Shown piece after piece: positions 10,506-20,584 of a DNA stretch of 64,000 nucleotides. This DNA comes from Piezodorus guildinii (taxonomy: Eukaryota; Arthropoda; Insecta; Hemiptera; Pentatomidae): the NCBI GenBank assembly GCA_023052935.1, contig CM041292.1, forward strand, positions 37,888,639 to 37,952,638, read 5' to 3'. The first letter of the stretch is position 1. Every line of letters starts with the position of its first letter. The position numbers were made by a program, and so were the translations under genes. The notes beneath the pieces were generated by a model. The model ran no database searches, had not been told where the DNA came from, and saw only the letters and a list, made by a program, of their open reading frames with translations.

Positions 10506-11334
10506 CTGGACACAAATATTTTACGTCAAGATAATTCTGCAGACCTGGCCCTCAGGGGTCCGTGAACCACTAGTTGGGGACCAATATTCTGCAGTTTAAT
10601 CCTATTAACTCATCCTATAGCCTTCATGATCATTAAATTTCTATACCCTTTAATTCATATTCGAGTAATGGTCGCCCCTTTTTACATGATTTCTGACTTT
10701 GTAAACCTTACTTGATTTATCTAGTTTTTTAATTCATTTATAAAAATCAATTGGTTAATTTAAGAATGACATTTAAATATGGATTTTTTTCCTTGGGATT
10801 CCAGTTGTGATAAATATATGTCAATATTAATTAAATATATGTAAATTAATTTATTTCTTATCTTGGCGCCAGTTGAACCACTCCATATTAGGTTAAGGTG
10901 ACAGTATGAGTTAAATGTATTGCATGGCCTTATACGGAAATGGCGAAGTAAAAGCCTGCAATCGGAGAACACACTTGATATTTTCACCGTTTCTAAAATA
11001 TATTTCCGACCTGAGAAACATGTTATATAACAAGTCATGGTCAAAGATCAACTGGCTCCCCATCTGGTCGCCCTCCACCTTCCAACATCCTTGTCTTCGG
11101 ATTTCAAGTATGTCCGCACTATTGGATTTGCATAAAACCTTTTTCAGATTTGCATAAACAATATAATTTCTCGCCATATAAGAACTAGGAGCTGTAATTA
11201 TTTACGTGTCTGATTCCTTTTCTTAAATCGGGTCTGACATGTTTTCGAGGATATGCAAATGGCCCCTGAGGTCGTTGTGTCCTTAGTCGAGAATGTTTAT
11301 TATTCGAATTTTCAAGTTATGTTTCTTTCTAGTA
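10506..11334. other. Unassigned DNA with one unresolved open frame
   Basis: The minus strand at 10911-11177 is open for 88 codons (begins MARNYIVYANLKKVLCKSN) and is less AT-rich than its flanks. No domain is recognised, and the plus strand is open over much of the same span. It is recorded as unresolved rather than called as a gene. Confidence 0.3.
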
Positions 11335-11470
11335 GAACAACTTCGATACCTAGGATTCCATCTTGATGATCGACTTGACTAGCGCCCTACTTGGAATCCT
11401 CATACAAGACTTCGAACATAAGCTGCTAGTAGATACCGATTACCATAACACTTACTAGAGAAACGTTAAA
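11335..11470 (+). pseudogene. Jockey-family LINE ORF2 fragment
   Basis: LRYLGFHLDDRL, followed after a stop by TWNPHTRL, matches the VRYLGLLLDKRLTWNPHTRL block of the intact ORF2 (residues 738-757). The fragment is about 45 codons with stops and abuts repeat R copy b. Confidence 0.6.
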
Positions 11471-11484
11471 AAAAACATCCACTC

Positions 11485-12405
11485 TATTAAAAAAAAATCT
11501 GGGGTGCGCAACACACGACTTTCACTTATCTCCGTTATTTACATCTATTTACGAATTTTCAAACAAATTTAGAAACGAAAATAAATTGTTAAATAATTAT
11601 TTACGTTGGATTTTAACAGAAACAGGTGTTTTATTAAATAATCTATTATATTATTATCTAAAATAATCAGTCGGTTTATCGGCTTGTCATCACTATTCAT
11701 TAACTTTTACAAGCTTTTGTATGAAAGAACATTTTTTTTTAAAATCTCGTGCTTTCCAACGGTATGTTATACATCTATATTACTGTTTTAAATTCAAAAA
11801 TGTAAAAATTGCATAAAAAAATATTTTTGATATTTTCTCCTTTAGTTGGATATCAAATTCGTTCAACATATATATTTACCTGTTTTATAGCAATGCTAAC
11901 AAGATGATATGGCCAATTTCATAAAAAAAAAAAAAAAAAAAAATTATAGGTACTTTAGAGGAAGAAAATTTAAAATATCGGCATTTAAGCCCACTCAGAC
12001 TATTTCAATCAAAATAAAATCCACATAATATTAAAGCCCGTCCAATTATAAATCTATGTAGCGAGTTTAATCGACATCGTCAGAGCTGTTTTTGAGGAAA
12101 ACGTAAATAGATGAATGATGGATAGTATAAAGTTGCTCTTCTGGTGAGCTGATTTTGATGAAAAAGTTGCTGTAACATCTCGGATGTATAGTTGTCTTAA
12201 ATATGAAATTTCAGTTTCATAGGACATTTCGTTTTCGCCCGGGAGTTACCACACACACACGGACACACAAATATTTTTGCGAGACTCGGTTATTTGGACT
12301 CAGGGGACCCTAAAACGTGTATTTCCGTTGAAAACTGGAATTCCAAAATTTTCACGATCGCAATACTTTCCCTTACTATATATTTCTTATATGTAAGTGA
12401 AAGTA
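11485..12405 (+). repeat. Repeat R, copy b (near full length)
   Basis: This copy gives the best view of R. It starts AATCTGGGGTGCGCAACACAC, then CGACTTTCACTTATCTCCG. It has an internal A run (about 11923-11942), the block CATTTAAGCC, a short CA run near 12250 and GGTTATTTGGACTCAGGGGAC. It ends GCAATACTTTCCCTTAC followed by GTAAGTGAAAGTAAA. ACTTTCACTTA at the left end and TAAGTGAAAGT at the right end are inverted, so the element has short subterminal inverted repeats. No coding capacity. Confidence 0.7.
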
Positions 12406-13210
12406 AATCTTTGTAATGCTGGGCTGCAAAACTAATTGGGATAATTATTTTATATTTCAAGGCAAAATCCAATTTAATTATCAATATTTAAATTCTTATA
12501 TTTTCAGATTTTTTAAACTTCATTTTACTGAATAAGTTGTAGTTGGATGCTATCTCATGAGGCCTGAAAATGATGATTAATTATTTTAAAATATTTTTAC
12601 CTTGTTTTGTATTCCAAAACTTTTTCTCTCTTATTTTATTTTTTACACTTTACATAAAAACCTCGTTCTCGCTTTCATCCCTTACACATGAGTGCTCACT
12701 TTCCCGTGTGGAGATTACTACCGTTGAACATCGTTCGTTTAAACTTGTTCAAGTACAGATTGATAAACATCTGTTCAGTTCCTTGCAGTTAGTGTTTTAT
12801 TCAGAAGCCCTGAGTGCAGCGTTAATATTATGCAAAGCCTAATCCTACAAGCCAATGGAAAGCCACTTTTAAGTCCACTTTATCCTATGTGAAACTTCGT
12901 AAAGAAGTTTCTCTTCAGATAAAGTGACTACTGTTGTAGCGATGTCATCTTCCTCAAACCTAATATGAGTATATATATTATCGGTGTTTTCCTCAATAAG
13001 TACACTTAACATCTTTATAAAATATAAAATAGACACACAAGTTTTACTTTTTATTATTAATTGTATTGCACAATAGATATGCAGAGTTGACGATCGACAA
13101 ACTATCTGAAAGAAACGTATTCGGAAAAAAAAGAAGAGTATATTTTATAGCATAATTAAACTATTCCTTTTTTTGTTTCATCTTATCAATTTTTAATTGT
13201 AAACTGTTAA
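12406..13210. other. AT-rich non-coding DNA
   Basis: No supported gene. The 90-codon frame at 12570-12842 is hydrophobic mainly through AT-rich codons and has no motif. Confidence 0.4.
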
Positions 13211-14170
13211 ATGTTTTTTAAGAAAGTACCGTTTTGGAATTAAAAAAAGACGTGCAAAGATATCGCAATAATTTTATTTTTACACGAAAGCCTGTACCTT
13301 AAACTACTTTTATACCTAATTTCTATGAATTTTCTTCATTGTATACGTTGTTTACTGAGTGTTCAGGATGCCTCCGACAATCGTGAGTCCCGCTGATTGT
13401 GAAGTACGGGCTATTATACGATTTCTTAGTGCTGAAGGCGTAAAACGATCGATATTCATCGTGAGATCGTTGAAGTTTACGGGAGAAACATTATGAGTGA
13501 TGGAATGGTTAGGAAATGAGAGCATTTAAAGATTGTCGCACAAATGTGCATGATGAAGAACGGAGTGGGCGTCCGTATTGCTAGTGGAGTTTCTGCCTCG
13601 TAATGAGACAATCAATGCAGTCTGCGTTGTGCAATCCAGAACAAAAGACGTGGCAAGTTGAGTAAGGGTATGGTTTTGCTGCATGACAATGCCCGTCTAC
13701 ATGTGGCTAATCGGACCAAAGATCTCATCAAATTATTTAAATGGGAAACTCTAGCTCATCCTCCATACAGCCCTGATTTGGCGCCCAGCGAATACCATTT
13801 GTTCCTGCACTCGAAGAAACACCTGGGCGATCGGCGTCTTCAAGACGATAACGAAGTCAAAACATTTGTGATGCAGTAGTTAACAAGTCAGGCGGCAGAA
13901 TTTTTTGAGGAGGGTATTCAAAAACTGGTGTCGCGTTATGTCAAGTGCCTCAAAATTCATGGAAATTATGTAGAAAAGTAGATAAGTACGCCGAAAAGGA
14001 CTAATTTACTATTTCAAAGGATATGCCCGATTTTCATATTTTTAGGACTGTTTTAATTTTTGTTTTTTTTCATTCAGGTACAGGCTTTCATGTAAAAATA
14101 AAATTATTGCGATATCTTTGCACGTCTTTTTTTAATTCCAAAACGGTACATACTTAAAAAACATGCCTCG
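13211..14170 (+). mobile_element. Internally deleted mariner with long inverted repeats
   Basis: The arms 13229-13298 and 14077-14146 are 70-bp inverted repeats (CCGTTTTGGAATTAAAAAAA inward) with a single mismatch. The pairing continues outward through ATGTTTTTTAAG, to about 13211 and 14164. The right end probably finishes at CCTCG, 14170, followed by TA; the left outermost bases are degraded. At about 960 bp it is shorter than the roughly 1.3 kb of a complete mariner, because the middle of the transposase is missing. Confidence 0.85.
13368..13981 (+). pseudogene. mariner transposase remnant
   Basis: The N-terminal part starts MPPTIVSPADCEVRAIIRF, then shifts frame to IHREIVEVYGRNIMSDGMVR (DNA-binding region). 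The central part with the first catalytic aspartate is deleted. The C-terminal part is open from 13658 and has LLHDNARLHVANRTKDL (second catalytic D) and PPYSPDLAPSEYHLF. In DD34D mariners the last motif is usually SDYHLF, so the third catalytic residue appears as E here. The product cannot be active. Confidence 0.85.
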
Positions 14171-14366
14171 TATATATTCTCATCATCAAATCAATTTAGG
14201 AACTTTTAAAATGAGTTGAAAAAAGGTTTTAGAATTGCATTAATTTTCTGTGGAATTATTTATTTTAGCTTAATAAATCTAACCATATAAATTATTATTT
14301 ACAAAAACCGCTTAGTTTTATCTACTTATCATTCTATTTTTCTACTAATAGAGAGTGATTATCAGT

Positions 14367-14368
<2 letters not shown>

Positions 14369-14407
<39 letters not shown>
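14369..14407. repeat. (TA)n microsatellite
   Basis: About nineteen TA units between R fragments. Confidence 0.9.
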
Positions 14408-14413
<6 letters not shown>

Positions 14414-15266
14414 TATTCATAAAAAAGAGTTTAATATTTTCTCCTTCAGTAGATTATCTTATTCGTTCACCCTTTTTATTTTATTATTTTTTTTTTTTTT
14501 ATAAACCTTCATAATAAAAAAGCCTGTCTCATAAATGAATCAAGTGAGTTGTACTTACCTCCATTATTAAAATCAATTTAGACTTTTTTTAAAAAGATTA
14601 GAGATTTAAATAAATGTCATAGATTCAAATTAATTTTAGATTGACAATTTGTTTAATTAAATAATCTATTATATTATTATCTACAACAATCAGTCAGTCT
14701 TATCCACTTTTTGTCTCTCTGCATCGCGTTTTAAAACTTTCTGTATAAAATAATATTTTTACTTTCACTTAATTATTTATGGAATAGTAAAATTGTGATT
14801 GTGAAAATTGTCGAATTCCAGTTTTTGCCGGAAATACACGTTTAGGCTAAAATATTTAGTGCTGAGTTTAAATTCCCTAGGCCCACAAAAAAGTCTGTCT
14901 GTCTCTCGAATCAATGTTTTATAATTTTTTATTTTTTGTAAGTCCGTATGCATAAGATATTACAGCTACTTTATACCATGCCTATTGCACCTTTTTAATA
15001 TTTTATCCAAAAAAGCTAAATGACTTTGATTAGGCTCAGTATACCGCTGTGAAATTTAATGAGCTTTAATATAATATAGGTTTTACTCTGGTTAATATAG
15101 TCTGGCAAGGCATAAATGACGATGATTTGAATTTTCTTCCTCTAAAGTACCTTTAATTTCGTAGATTCAAAAAAATTAACCATATCACTAGTTAGCATTG
15201 ATTAAAAAAAGCTGTAAATATACAAGTTGGACGGATTGGATAATCAACTCAAGAAGAAAAGTCATT

Positions 15267-15295
<29 letters not shown>

Positions 15296-15297
<2 letters not shown>

Positions 15298-15440
15298 CAT
15301 AACAATTTTAAGGCCTTCTATGCCCAAGGTCTAGTGGTTCGAACCCGCAGGTGGTCCTAGGAGTTTAAATAGGAATTTTTTTTTTTTCAGGAGAGGTAAA
15401 ATTTAGGACAATGTGACGTCAAACAAATAAACAAACACCT
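15296..15440 (+). repeat. tRNA-derived SINE, family C fragment
   Basis: GTGGTTCGAACCCGCAGGTGG gives the box B region, and GTGACGTCAAACAAATAAACAA gives the family C 3' end. It interrupts a minus-oriented R copy and so is younger than it. The preceding T run (15268-15294) may belong to the R copy or to another insertion. Confidence 0.6.
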
Positions 15441-15690
15441 TTAGGAAACGTAAGATTTTAGAAAAATCCTATCTTATATATAAAGTTGTATAAGGTAATA
15501 GATAGTGATTAAAACCGAATAAAACTAATTGTAATACAGATTATTTAATGTAACACGTGTTTCTATCACAATGCAATGTAATTCTTTAACGTTTTCTCAT
15601 TTCTAACTTTAATAGTTGATTGACTGATTTTATCAAGGGAGTTTAGTGAAAGTCGTGTGTTGCGCATTCCGGTTTTTTCTTATTAGGCAG

Positions 15691-16048
15691 ATAGATTTTA
15701 TTATTAATTGTTTTCTTTGTAATTTCTTATATTTTATGTATTATAATATTGATTTATTGAAGACCTCAAAGGACCCCGGTATTAGGAGTGTGTATTACAC
15801 AGGCTCTAGAATAATATACGAGGTAATGAAGGCTGTTGCGAGGGGCAGGTTAGCAAGTTGCTGCTGGGGCTAGTAGACACATTGTGAAATAAACCTCCAC
15901 TGACAACCGATAATTACGTAATTTACAAGCAGTTGGGGCTTAGAACACTCATTCTGCTATGAATGGAAAACAATGTTGTAAATCTTACTTTTCAGGTTTT
16001 ATATTTGCAATTAGCATTTTAAGAACATGCGTATACATGTATTTCTAC
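15691..16048. other. Unassigned DNA with GC-richer patch
   Basis: Positions 15765-15900 are less AT-rich. The plus strand is open for about 40 codons there (LKTSKDPGIRSVYYTGSRII then a basic, Cys-containing end). No family is recognised. Confidence 0.35.
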
Positions 16049-16060
16049 AACTTTTTTTCT

Positions 16061-16284
16061 TTCGGGGGCGGGGTAGCTGAGCGGGTTAGCGCGCGTTGCT
16101 TTAAACGCGCGTTGCCTAGCAACACAGAGGACCGATTAATTTGAAACCCAAAAAATTACGAGTTCGAGACTCGGTGCTGTGGGGGACTTTTATTTCAGCA
16201 TTTATCCCCCGCCCTCACCCCTGGCCCGAGAAACCCCGTATAGCCTTCAAAGGCGAGGTAGGGGAGAACAAAAAAAAAAAAAAA
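16061..16284 (+). mobile_element. tRNA-derived SINE, family D, with TSD
   Basis: The unit begins TTCGGGGGCGGGGTAGCTGAG. Box A is TAGCTGAGCGG and the diverged box B is AGTTCGAGACTC. A GC-rich body (CCCCGCCCTCACCCCTGGCC) leads to an A17 run. AACTTTTTTTCT at 16049-16060 recurs at 16285-16296 as a 12-bp target-site duplication. The head is unlike families A, B and C, so it is a separate SINE. A diverged relative is at 56640-56812. Confidence 0.75.
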
Positions 16285-16296
16285 AACTTTTTTTCT

Positions 16297-17164
16297 GTAC
16301 CTCTACAAATTAAAATTTTATAATCTTTAAGAGTGCTTCCATGAGTTAAATTAAAAATTTTAAAAATAATGTTATGCGATCAAAACTCGACTTTTACTTA
16401 CATTAAATGTTAAATTCAATTTTAGAAATATTGAATAAAGTTATGAGTTGAAAACATTTAAAGAATTATATAAAGCTTTTTTGGAAACATATGTTTTAGA
16501 TTAAATAATATAAAAATGTTATATTATTTAAAAGTTGATACCGTTTGTTTTCCTACAATATAATATACATACGGTTCTTATGTGAGAGAAAAAAAAATTA
16601 TCTAAAAGCGATACGATTTACTGGTAGTTGCCCGCCAATACGATCTCATTCATTTTCATATTTGCTAGCTCAAGATATCACCAGTTTATATGTTTAGCAA
16701 AGTTATCCACCCTCACATTTTCTGAAATTTTATAGTAATAGAATAATTTATAAATTTTAGCCGTTAGCTAAAAAAAAGCTAATACTAAGTACCGAACCCA
16801 AGATCTTTAACTACACGTTTTTTTTTTTATTTATTAATTTTATTTTATAATGATGCTGAACTTACACTTAAAATGAGAGACAATTTTTTTTATCGTAAAA
16901 TAACAGAATCGTAATAAAAGATAAATTTTAATTCGCTTTTATCCTTCTTCCAAACTCAAATACCAAATTTGAAAACTATACTTCTCTTAATATCCAAGTG
17001 GTCCTTTCTTGACTAATTTTTGTTCTGTTGGAAAAACTAATTAATACGGATTTTTCAACATTGTCAGAGCAAATTTATCAGTATTAAGCTAACCTTCTTA
17101 TTCGCGAAGATGCATATGTATATATGAAGTGTAACTGGAGTACTAACTCTTCATTTTTTAATAT
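16297..17164. other. AT-rich non-coding DNA with a short perfect hairpin
   Basis: No gene. At 16501-16531, TTAAATAATATAA and its exact complement flank a 5-base loop. Confidence 0.5.
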
Positions 17165-17165
17165 T

Positions 17166-17445
17166 AAGTTTGTTTATTTATTTAACGTCCCTTTATGCTG
17201 CTATGGCTAATCGGACGATGCTACAGTGGGAGTCCTAAATTTTGCCTATCCAGGTTTATTAGAATAGGGATCTTTAACAAGTACCTGACATCGCACAGGC
17301 TCGGGACCACCTTTTAACGTCCCGAAGGACGGCATAACTAAGGATTTTTTACTCCCATTAAAAAATCCTAGGGCCAGCTGCGGGTTAAACCCGGGACCTC
17401 TTGCATAGGAAGCTGTTATGCTTACCACTATGCTACAGGTAACCC
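17166..17445 (-). repeat. tRNA-derived SINE, family C copy
   Basis: This nearly full-length minus copy has its 3' end at 17166-17215 (TTTAACGTCCCTTTATGCTG on the plus strand) and the body AAGGACGGCATAACTAAGGAT. The tRNA-like head runs GGGTTAAACCCGGGACCTC to CTACAGGTAACCCC. It aligns well with 16-285. Confidence 0.7.
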
Positions 17446-18735
17446 CTTTAATATTAAGTAATATCATAAGCACCTATGTTTTGAGCTTTCTTTCCTTTTT
17501 CCTATTTTGCGTTTTCTACTCACTTATAGAGATCATTAAATTCCAAAAGGTATAAATCTGTGTCGCTTGTATGTACATTTACAGCTATTTACTTTACTGC
17601 ATGGCATAAATAGTATTAATATAAGTTTTGCAATCGTGAATACTGAATATGCTTGGGAACGGTTAAATAAAAGCAGGTATTAGCTATTGGCTGTTCGAAG
17701 AGGCGACAAAGGTTGGAGCAAACAAAAGATATTGAAACGGCTTTTGCAAACTGCCTTTCTTCTCTAGCTATTTCGTTCTGTACAATATTAACCGTGGTTA
17801 CAGAAACTATATTCACCTCAGCAAAGCTACGTTAATTTTTGTTCACAAACGTTGTTACATTACGTTCACAAACGTTTATATTACCTATGAAATATTTTTC
17901 ATTTTGCTTATTTATAATAATTATCTTTCTCTTATCATATGAATAAAAATAATATAATGCGCGAAACATACAATTTTCTCTTGATCTTCTGCATGAACTA
18001 AATTGAATGTGCTAAACTTTTATAGAAAAAGTAAACTCACTTTTAATATTTACGACTTCATTACACACACAGTTAGGTATGTGTGTCACTAAGATATTCA
18101 TTCATTATTTACTATCTATATTACTAGTCGTATTTCCTTAATGTGTTGTTGGCATGTAAGTATGTCTTCAGGACATTGTCCTGTCAATTTATTTCACTGA
18201 TGATAAACTCAACCTGATATCGTTTAAATCATACAATTGTTTGAATAACAAAGGATGTTTTGTGCCCTTGTGTAAATAAAAAAAATTATATTTTTATCAT
18301 TTATTTGAATTTCTTGAAAATTCATTTGAAAAAGTAAATACTCTCAAGATAGGAAACCCTTAAAGTAAGTAGCATAATGACCCTGCTTTATACAATTAAT
18401 AACGAGTTTCGTTTTTGTCAGATAAATGTTAGTTTAAATAAACTTTTGTTTGCTGAAATTCTCTGAACATTTTTTTTAGCAACTTTTCCCCCATTTCAAG
18501 TGATGTATTGTGAAGACAAAAAATGTAAAGCACACTCTTCTCATTTTGTTTTGATTTAATGTCTACGAAATTTCTAGAGTTTAAGAGATTTTCCTAACAC
18601 ATGTTAATTGCGAAGCTTACTTGAATGACTATAAAACTTAAAGTATTTTTTTTAATTATTATGTTTAGTTATGTAAATTCCAAATTGGGCAGCTATAATC
18701 TCATTTTTTTTTTTTTTCGATTTTCTTTTTTACGC
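17446..18735. other. AT-rich non-coding DNA
   Basis: No gene, RNA or known repeat recognised. Confidence 0.45.
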
Positions 18736-19150
18736 ATACGGCTTGCGATAACTACTTGCTTGATACGACAAATTTATCACATTTTGCAGTTATTCAAATC
18801 GTAGTTGTTACTGGAAATAACGGATTTTTTAAATTTTATTCTCTGGCCTATTCCTCCTGATCCGTAGCCTCTCGTAGGCTTATTTACACCTTCAATTATC
18901 CTGTAAATATTGTAAGGATTGATCAGTTCACACAGCTTAGGGTCTAAAATAAGATCATTTCCAAAGTGGTTAAACCGTATTCTAGCCACTCTTCACAACT
19001 ATATATCACATGATAGGCAGTTATATCCTCCTTCTTGCAGAATCTGCAAGCCGTTCAGTCTACTGACCTCATATTCTGGAGGTGCTTATTAAGCTGACAG
19101 TGTCCTGTGTACAGTCCTGTCATTCTCCTAACCTAAACCATTATCTAGAA
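18736..19150 (-). pseudogene. LINE ORF2 C-terminal zinc-finger relic
   Basis: The minus strand encodes TGLYTGHCQLNKHLQNMRSV, a stop, then TACRFCKKEDITAYHVIYSC. The CxxC-x(8)-H-x4-C pattern after a GHxxLNxHL block is typical of the C-terminal end of R1/I/LOA-like LINE ORF2 proteins, downstream of the RNase H region. The frame continues to about 18777 with aligned leftovers. The rest of the element is absent and the clade is tentative. Confidence 0.6.
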
Positions 19151-19789
19151 AATGCTTTGCCATCAGCTTTAAGGATATATAAAGCTTGTTAAACAATTAT
19201 GAAAATCAATGGGTGGCATTGACCCATAGTTGAGTATTGATATAAAGAAGTCAACTTTGAAAACAGATTATATATTTCCCGTATATTTAGATTATATGTA
19301 TTCTCGAAAAGCTCATAGCCAAGGACCTTTTTCTACCACCCGTGTAGCGAAGACCTTGAGCCTTGGAGGAGCTAGGAGAAGGACACGGAAGATGGAAGAG
19401 GTATGACTAAGTGTTCGGACTGAGGCTACCAATAAGGCGATCCAGGGACCAGGGCCCGACAAATCTATTCACAGTCGTGACGGGACAGACGCCCGCGTGG
19501 GATGCGTTCCGTCCCGATGCAAATGGCACCCTTGGTCTTAATAATTCAAAGGCCTTCTTAAAATAAGTTCAAGAGGGACCGAATTATAAACGATTTTATT
19601 CTTTTTGTTTTGTAGGCTCCAATATTTATCCTAAAGATATAGTAGTATTTTTATTTGTCCACAGCAACTAACATCTATTTTAATCAACCTTGTCTTAAAC
19701 ATTATTTTTTATTTATTACAGTGGAGCTCCATTTACCAGAACACCTGACCTTAACAGTACATGTTGGATTCACCCAAACGAATATACAC
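19151..19789. other. Unassigned DNA with GC-rich patch
   Basis: Positions 19330-19560 are GC-rich (for example GGGACCAGGGCCCGAC and GACGGGACAGACGCCCGCG) and have no long open frame. It may be UTR or a boundary piece of an unknown retroelement. I do not recognise it. Confidence 0.35.
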
Positions 19790-19794
19790 CTTGA

Positions 19795-20050
19795 AATAAT
19801 TATAAATATTTTTATATTATTATACTCCTAACATCGGAAGGAATTGCACAATATTAGTTTTTAAATTTGTTGTGCAATAATTTAAATTTTGTTAAAATGG
19901 ACACCTAGCTTTTATTATTTAAAAAAAAAAATTTGATAATTCACTTCACAAGAATTTTGATGTGATTTGGAATCGTTTTTTTTTACTTGTAGAGCCCTGA
20001 GGATGGTAGTAAGACCCCGAAACGAAGAAATAATATACCAGCCCTCTAAT
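19795..20050 (+). repeat. Repeat T, copy 1
   Basis: This stretch matches 60945-61260 in inverse orientation: GGAAGGAA, ATGGACACCTA, GGAA(A)TCG, ACTTGTAGAGNCCTGANGAT and CGAAACG occur in the same order. It carries the CTGAGGAT...CGAAACG module at 19997-20024. No coding sequence; element class unknown. Confidence 0.5.
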
Positions 20051-20291
20051 TTTACCTCATAATTAGTTATCGCCTAAACACAAAACCGCGATTCTTGCTA
20101 ATCTAAAGTCTAGTTTAATTCACGGCAGACGCACCGAAAGTTAATTCTGACGTCACCCTAAATTACCCATCGAACGTCTTGCTATTTTTAAGTGTAAAGA
20201 ACAGCAAGATGCACTGTGTTTATGCAATAACTATTATTTAAAATTATTTGCAGGTTTATATCCGATGAGTATCTAAACATTTCTCTGGTTC

Positions 20292-20300
20292 CTGGAATAT

Positions 20301-20303
<3 letters not shown>
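20292..20303. repeat. Target-site duplication, Jockey 3' side
   Basis: CTGGAATATTCT, identical to 24906-24917 on the other side of the element. Confidence 0.9.
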
Positions 20304-20336
<33 letters not shown>

Positions 20337-20584
20337 TCATTGAGCAATATTACAATCTGTCCAATTCAGGACATTTTTAATAGTGATAAAGTACAACATT
20401 CATACTACATTCACACGATATATACAATACTATAAATTTATATAATAATAATAATAAAATATACATATATACAAAATAAAATCAATAAAAATATATACAA
20501 TAGTCACTCATACCTATATACAATTCACAAGCATACAGCACGTGAGTGGAGAATCTAGCCAATGCTAGAACTCCAATATACATG

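Larger units (their letters stand above)
14340..15690. repeat. Cluster of repeat R copies with a nested SINE
   Basis: Fragments of at least three R copies are packed together. A piece near 14430-14480 and a second start at about 14520-14760 lie in the plus orientation. A longer minus-orientation copy covers 14757-15265 and resumes at 15440-15680, where it ends AGTGAAAGTCGTGTGTTGCGC. The break is filled by a T run and a SINE C fragment. The cluster encodes no protein. Confidence 0.6.

Noticed and set aside
10911..11177. 88-codon minus-strand frame with mixed codons
   Set aside because: Another frame on the opposite strand is open over the same bases and I recognise no domain, so it is left uncalled, although a homology search would be worthwhile.
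12570..12842. 90-codon frame with a hydrophobic N-terminus resembling a signal peptide
   Set aside because: The hydrophobicity comes from T-rich codons; there is no conserved motif, no supporting composition change and the region looks like other AT-rich spacer.
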